From positions 1 through 8,403 of the forward strand of contig CAJOLM010000104.1 of NCBI GenBank assembly GCA_905235355.1: a stretch of 8,403 nucleotides of DNA. Reading direction: 5' to 3'. The stretch comes from an uncultured Elusimicrobiales bacterium. Lineage in GTDB: Bacteria; Elusimicrobiota; Elusimicrobia; Elusimicrobiales; Elusimicrobiaceae. The notes under the pieces were generated by a model that saw only the letters and a list, made by a program, of their open reading frames with translations, did not search any database and was not told the DNA's origin. Shown here piece after piece: positions 5,807 through 8,403 of this stretch; positions within the stretch are counted from its first letter, which is position 1; the number at the start of each line of letters is the position of its first letter. The translations under genes were made by a program, and so were the position numbers.

Positions 5807-5856
5807 GCGTTTTTTGTAACTGTTGAAGAGAACGTTTTGCTTGGGTATTTATTTAG

Positions 5857-5862
5857 TAGAAT
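5857..5862 (+). promoter_or_regulatory. -10 box of purB, leaderless start at 5869
   Basis: TAGAAT is followed by six bases (ATGAGT) and the ATG at 5869, the same spacing as the kdsC and csgG-like starts. If correct, ATG 5863 lies upstream of the transcript start. No Shine-Dalgarno is visible. The -35 is poor (TTTTGC at 5835-5840, 16-base spacer). Confidence 0.45.
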
Positions 5863-5868
5863 ATGAGT

Positions 5869-7248
5869 ATGAAAGAGCAGATTTTAAGCCCATTAGACGG
5901 GCGCTATGCCCCCCAATTAACCGCGCTGGCTGAGAGTTGTGGTCCGTCGGCATTTGCCACGGCGCGCGTGCGTGCGGAAGCGGCATGGCTGCTTGTGCTG
6001 GAGAGCTTGCACTTGCCGGGTTGTAAGCCGTTTTCTGCCAAGGAACGCGCGGTGCTAACGCGCTTGCCGGAGTTGTCCGAGTCCGATTTGCAAATTTTAT
6101 CTGACATAGAAACCAAAGGTTATAAAGGCCGCCCTGCCACTAATCACGACGTAAAAGCCGTGGAGTATTTTGTCGCGGATAAACTGGGCGCGGTGCGGGC
6201 CAATTGGGTGCATTTTGCGTTGACCAGCGAAGATATTAACAGTGCCGCGTATGCACAAATTTTGTCTGATGCACTGTCGCAAGCGTTGTTACCAACGCTG
6301 GAGAATTTGCGTAAAGAATTAGCTGCGCGCGCGCGCAAATATGCCCGCGGCGTAATGCTTTCGCGCACGCACGGACAGCCCGCCGTACCGACGACGTTCG
6401 GACGCGAAATGAAAGTGTTTGAAACCCGTCTGGCGCGGCAAATTACGCAGCTAAAAAAACAAGAAATTTCCTGCAAAGCAGGTGGCGCGATTGGCGCGTA
6501 TAACGCGCATACCGCCGCTTTTTCGTCGGTGAATTGGCCGCGTGCCGCGCGCGCATGGGTGGCAGCGTTAAACAAAGGGCGCAAAAATAAAATTTTTCTC
6601 TGCCCGCTTTCTACCCAGGTGGATAACCGGGATAGTTACGCCGAACTGTTTGACACGCTGCGCCGCATCAACGTGATTTTGTTGGGACTGAGCCAGGATA
6701 TGTGGCGCTATATTTCCGCCGGGCTGGTAGCACAAAAAGCCGTGGCGGGAGAGGTGGGCTCGTCCACCATGCCGCAAAAAGTAAACCCGATTGATTTTGA
6801 AAATGCCGAGGGAAATTTGGGGCTGGCAAATGCCCTGTTGACGTTTATGAGTGAAAAATTGCCTATGTCGCGCTTGCAGCGGGATTTATCAGATTCTACG
6901 GTGCTACGCAATATTGCGGTGGCGCTGGGGCATTGTTTGCTGGCGTATAAGAGTTTACTGAAGGGACTAGCCAAAACCGCTTTTGACGCGCGCGCGGCAA
7001 AACAAGAACTGCGCGTCCATCCCGAAGTGCTGGCAGAAGCCTATCAAACCATTTTGCGTGCTGCCGGTGTGCCGCAAGCGTATGAAAAAATTAAAACGCT
7101 TACGCGCGGACAGAGGGTCACGGAAGCAGACCTGAAACAATTTGCAGCAGCCTTGCATATAGACAAAACAACAACTCAAAAACTACTTGCGCTGACGGCA
7201 GAAAATTACGTCGGGCTGGCGGCGCAGCAAGCCGGAGGGAAAAAATGA
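5869..7248 (+). CDS. purB: adenylosuccinate lyase
   Basis: Acts twice in purine synthesis: it removes fumarate from SAICAR to give AICAR and from adenylosuccinate to give AMP. It is a cytoplasmic homotetramer of the fumarase/aspartase superfamily. With this start the protein has 459 aa, close to the E. coli form (456), which it resembles throughout: SPLDGRY at the N-terminus, TNHDVKAVEYF near 91-101, TSEDIN at 119-124, SRTHGQPA with the catalytic His at 168, the flexible signature loop GSSTMPQKVNP at 297-307 carrying the catalytic Ser, and QRDLSDSTVLRN. The loop has Gln where E. coli has His; this position varies in the family. Two in-frame ATGs exist; 5869 is chosen because TAGAAT lies six bases before it, while it abuts 5863. 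The stop overlaps purA by ATGA, so the two are cotranscribed. The frame is intact. Confidence 0.96.
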   Translation: MKEQILSPLDGRYAPQLTALAESCGPSAFATARVRAEAAWLLVLESLHLPGCKPFSAKERAVLTRLPELSESDLQILSDIETKGYKGRPATNHDVKAVEYFVADKLGAVRANWVHFALTSEDINSAAYAQILSDALSQALLPTLENLRKELAARARKYARGVMLSRTHGQPAVPTTFGREMKVFETRLARQITQLKKQEISCKAGGAIGAYNAHTAAFSSVNWPRAARAWVAALNKGRKNKIFLCPLSTQVDNRDSYAELFDTLRRINVILLGLSQDMWRYISAGLVAQKAVAGEVGSSTMPQKVNPIDFENAEGNLGLANALLTFMSEKLPMSRLQRDLSDSTVLRNIAVALGHCLLAYKSLLKGLAKTAFDARAAKQELRVHPEVLAEAYQTILRAAGVPQAYEKIKTLTRGQRVTEADLKQFAAALHIDKTTTQKLLALTAENYVGLAAQQAGGKK

Positions 7249-8261
7249 TTGATATTGTATGCGGCGGACAAGCCGGAGACGAAGGAAAAGGCAAAATTTC
7301 TGCTTATTTATCTTACAAGGGTGACTACGCTTATTGCGTGCGTGTGGGCGGCCCCAACGCCGGGCACACCGTAGTGTTAGATGGTAAATCGTACACGCTT
7401 AAAAATATTCCGTCCGGTTTTTTAAACCCGAAAACAAAATTAGTGTTGGGCGCGGGGGCCTATACCAAAACCGATTGGCTGCTCAAAGAAGTGGAACTGA
7501 CCGGCACGCGCGACCGCTTGATTATTGATCCGCACGCGGTGCTGATTACCGACGAAGAAACCGCCGCCGAACAGGGCGCGGGGCATTTTATGAAACATAT
7601 CGGCAGCGTGGGTACAGGGTTAGGCCAGGCAGTCAAAGACCGCATTGAACGGCGCGACGTAAAATTTGCCAAAGACGAGCCGTTACTAAAAGAATTTATC
7701 CAAGACGTGCCGGAGCTGCTCAACAAAGCTTTAGACGAAGGCAAACATATTTTGCTGGAAGGCACGCAAGGCATTAAGCTCTCTTTGCTGCACGGGGAAT
7801 ATCCGTTTGTGACTTCGCGCGATACGACCGCCAGCACTTTTTTGGGCGAGGCCGGGCTGGGGCCTAAGAGCGTGCGCGACGTGTATGTAGTGTTTAAGCC
7901 TTACATCACGCGCGTGGGGCCGGGACCGCTTGAAAAAGAAATGACCGACGAAAAAGAGCTGGAAATTTATCATACCAAGGGGCATGAAATCGGCTCTGTG
8001 AGCAAACGCTTGCGCCGCGTGGGTGAATTTGAAAAATTTTCTGCTTCGCGCGCCATTATGATTAACAACTGCACCAAAATCGCCTTGACGCACATGGATA
8101 TGTTTCCGGGCAACGACCGCGTGACAAAGTACGAGGATTTTACGCCGCAAGCCAAGGCCTTTTTAGCAGACCTTCAAAAGCTGTCTGATGAGGTTTATCC
8201 GCATCCGAAAATCGCGCTGATTTCCACGGGTGCCGATATGGAAGACACACTTGTCTTGTAA
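7245..8261 (+). CDS. purA: adenylosuccinate synthetase, short archaeal-like form
   Basis: Makes adenylosuccinate from IMP, aspartate and GTP, the step just before PurB in AMP synthesis. The N-terminal phosphate loop GGQAGDEGKGK (7-17, catalytic Asp12), GGPNAGHTV with His41, GSVGTGLG (120-127), EGTQG (172-176), TSRDTTAST (190-198), TRVGPGP (222-228), RLRRVGEF (255-262) and the end ALISTGADMED identify it. It has 338 aa, while typical bacterial PurA has about 420-430; both termini are present, so internal segments are absent rather than truncated. The length and the phrases IPSGF, DVPELLNKALDEGKHILLEGTQG (read as two blocks) and VVFKPYITRVG match archaeal short PurA as I recall it. GGAGGG lies five bases before the ATG. 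It overlaps purB by four bases and is followed by a weak terminator. Confidence 0.95.
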   Translation: MIDIVCGGQAGDEGKGKISAYLSYKGDYAYCVRVGGPNAGHTVVLDGKSYTLKNIPSGFLNPKTKLVLGAGAYTKTDWLLKEVELTGTRDRLIIDPHAVLITDEETAAEQGAGHFMKHIGSVGTGLGQAVKDRIERRDVKFAKDEPLLKEFIQDVPELLNKALDEGKHILLEGTQGIKLSLLHGEYPFVTSRDTTASTFLGEAGLGPKSVRDVYVVFKPYITRVGPGPLEKEMTDEKELEIYHTKGHEIGSVSKRLRRVGEFEKFSASRAIMINNCTKIALTHMDMFPGNDRVTKYEDFTPQAKAFLADLQKLSDEVYPHPKIALISTGADMEDTLVL

Positions 8262-8279
8262 TCTGTTTTGTTTGACAGC

Positions 8280-8308
8280 AAGGGGCAAATTTTAGATTTG
8301 CACCTTTT
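8280..8308 (+). terminator. candidate terminator after purA
   Basis: AAGGGGCAAAT (8280-8290) pairs with ATTTGCACCTT (8296-8306) around the loop TTTAG, with one G/A mismatch. Only four T follow (8305-8308), so termination is probably weak and purA transcripts may read into the next segment. Confidence 0.5.
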
Positions 8309-8396
8309 GAGTACCTTACAGGACACCCCAGGCGGGAGCCTGGGGATGAATGCAAAAGCCTATATCTTCTTTTCCTTGCATCGACGGTGGGAGTAA
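8307..8396 (+). CDS. 29-codon ORF across the 19-bp repeat, doubtful
   Basis: A frame opens at TTG 8307, reads MSTLQDTPGGSLGMNAKAYI and ends at TAA 8394-8396. Immediately after the stop comes ATG 8397, with GGTGGGAG before it, which may start the next gene beyond the window. There is no ribosome binding site for the TTG and the terminator T-run overlaps it, so translation is unproven. It could be a leader peptide or simply a repeat element that is open in this frame. Confidence 0.2.
   Translation: MSTLQDTPGGSLGMNAKAYIFFSLHRRWE
8308..8326 (+). repeat. 19-bp direct repeat, copy 2
   Basis: Identical to 180-198. Here it follows the purA terminator stem and runs directly into the perfect hairpin at 8326-8345, which copy 1 lacks. 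In copy 1 the neighbouring gene is on the minus strand, so relative to the upstream gene the two copies point in opposite directions. Confidence 0.7.
8326..8345. repeat. perfect 8-bp G/C-rich hairpin
   Basis: CCCCAGGC-GGGA-GCCTGGGG is a perfect inverted repeat with a four-base loop. No T-run follows on the plus strand; on the minus strand the next bases are GTGTCC, so it is not a standard terminator either way. It abuts the 19-bp repeat and may be part of a dispersed REP-like element or the 5' UTR of the next gene. Confidence 0.75.
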
Positions 8397-8403
8397 ATGA
8401 AAG
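8397..8403 (+). CDS. possible start of the next gene, cut by the window edge
   Basis: ATG AAA G at the window end follows GGTGGGAG with only three bases of spacing. Met-Lys is all that can be read, so the product is unknown. Confidence 0.25.

Noticed and set aside
8272..8300. TTGACA at 8272-8277 as a promoter for the gene at the window end
   Set aside because: No acceptable -10 box lies 16-18 bases downstream, and the segment is inside the purA terminator stem.
180..8326. The 19-bp repeats as ends of a transposon or integrated element
   Set aside because: The DNA between them is core housekeeping (serS, kdsC, purB, purA), with no transposase or integrase, and the copies are direct rather than inverted.
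5863..8355. Several long minus-strand open frames opposite purB and purA (for example 6144-6584, 7460-7837, 7731-8150)
   Set aside because: They have no ribosome binding sites or recognisable domains and mirror the codon structure of well-identified genes on the plus strand.
8308..8396. A riboswitch before the gene at the window end
   Set aside because: The hairpin and flanks match none of the riboswitch consensus patterns I could recall, and there is no second conserved stem or expression platform.
1..8403. tRNA, rRNA, CRISPR array, toxin-antitoxin pair or defence genes
   Set aside because: No cloverleaf, conserved rRNA segment, spaced repeat series or matching protein motifs were seen on either strand.

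Overview
The window looks like chromosomal DNA of a Gram-negative bacterium, probably a gut-type member of Elusimicrobiota (Elusimicrobium-like). Kdo/LPS synthesis (KdsC), an outer-membrane barrel protein and a lipoprotein point to a diderm. The lineage guess rests on the pilin-like gene, with the block FTLIELLVVVLIIGILAA and a two-Cys C-terminal half, a style I associate with the large pilin-like families of Elusimicrobium. This is inference from remembered families; no search was run.

Layout. Minus strand, 3607 down to 201: a four-gene operon, CsgG-like lipoprotein -> 86-aa one-TM protein -> serS (seryl-tRNA synthetase) -> secreted TPR protein. Junctions are 1 nt, 3 nt and a TAATG overlap. 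The TPR gene carries an apparent one-base frameshift near 1165. Plus strand, 3677 to 5028: kdsC, then an outer-membrane beta-barrel gene with its own promoter inside the kdsC 3' end. The barrel gene ends in a 31-bp tandem duplication and a bidirectional terminator shared with a convergent gene. That gene (5756 down to 5111, minus) is a type IV pilin-like gene broken by two apparent one-base losses. It nevertheless has the best consensus promoter in the window. Plus strand, 5869 to 8261: purB and purA, overlapping by ATGA and encoding both steps from IMP to AMP. PurA is the short (338 aa) form that resembles archaeal enzymes, while PurB is the E. coli-like form.

The start signals fall into two classes. 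The three genes that open transcripts without a Shine-Dalgarno (csgG-like, kdsC, purB) all have a -10 box exactly six bases before an ATG, as expected for leaderless mRNAs. All other genes have AGGAG-type ribosome binding sites. A 15-bp palindrome sits between the divergent csgG-like and kdsC promoters.

The ends of the window are gene-poor. A 19-bp sequence is repeated at 180-198 and 8308-8326, in the same orientation, downstream of the TPR gene and of purA. The second copy runs into a perfect 8-bp hairpin. No tRNA, rRNA, CRISPR array or transposase was found. I see no defence system; the oddest parts are the pilin locus, the leaderless starts and the 19-bp repeat.
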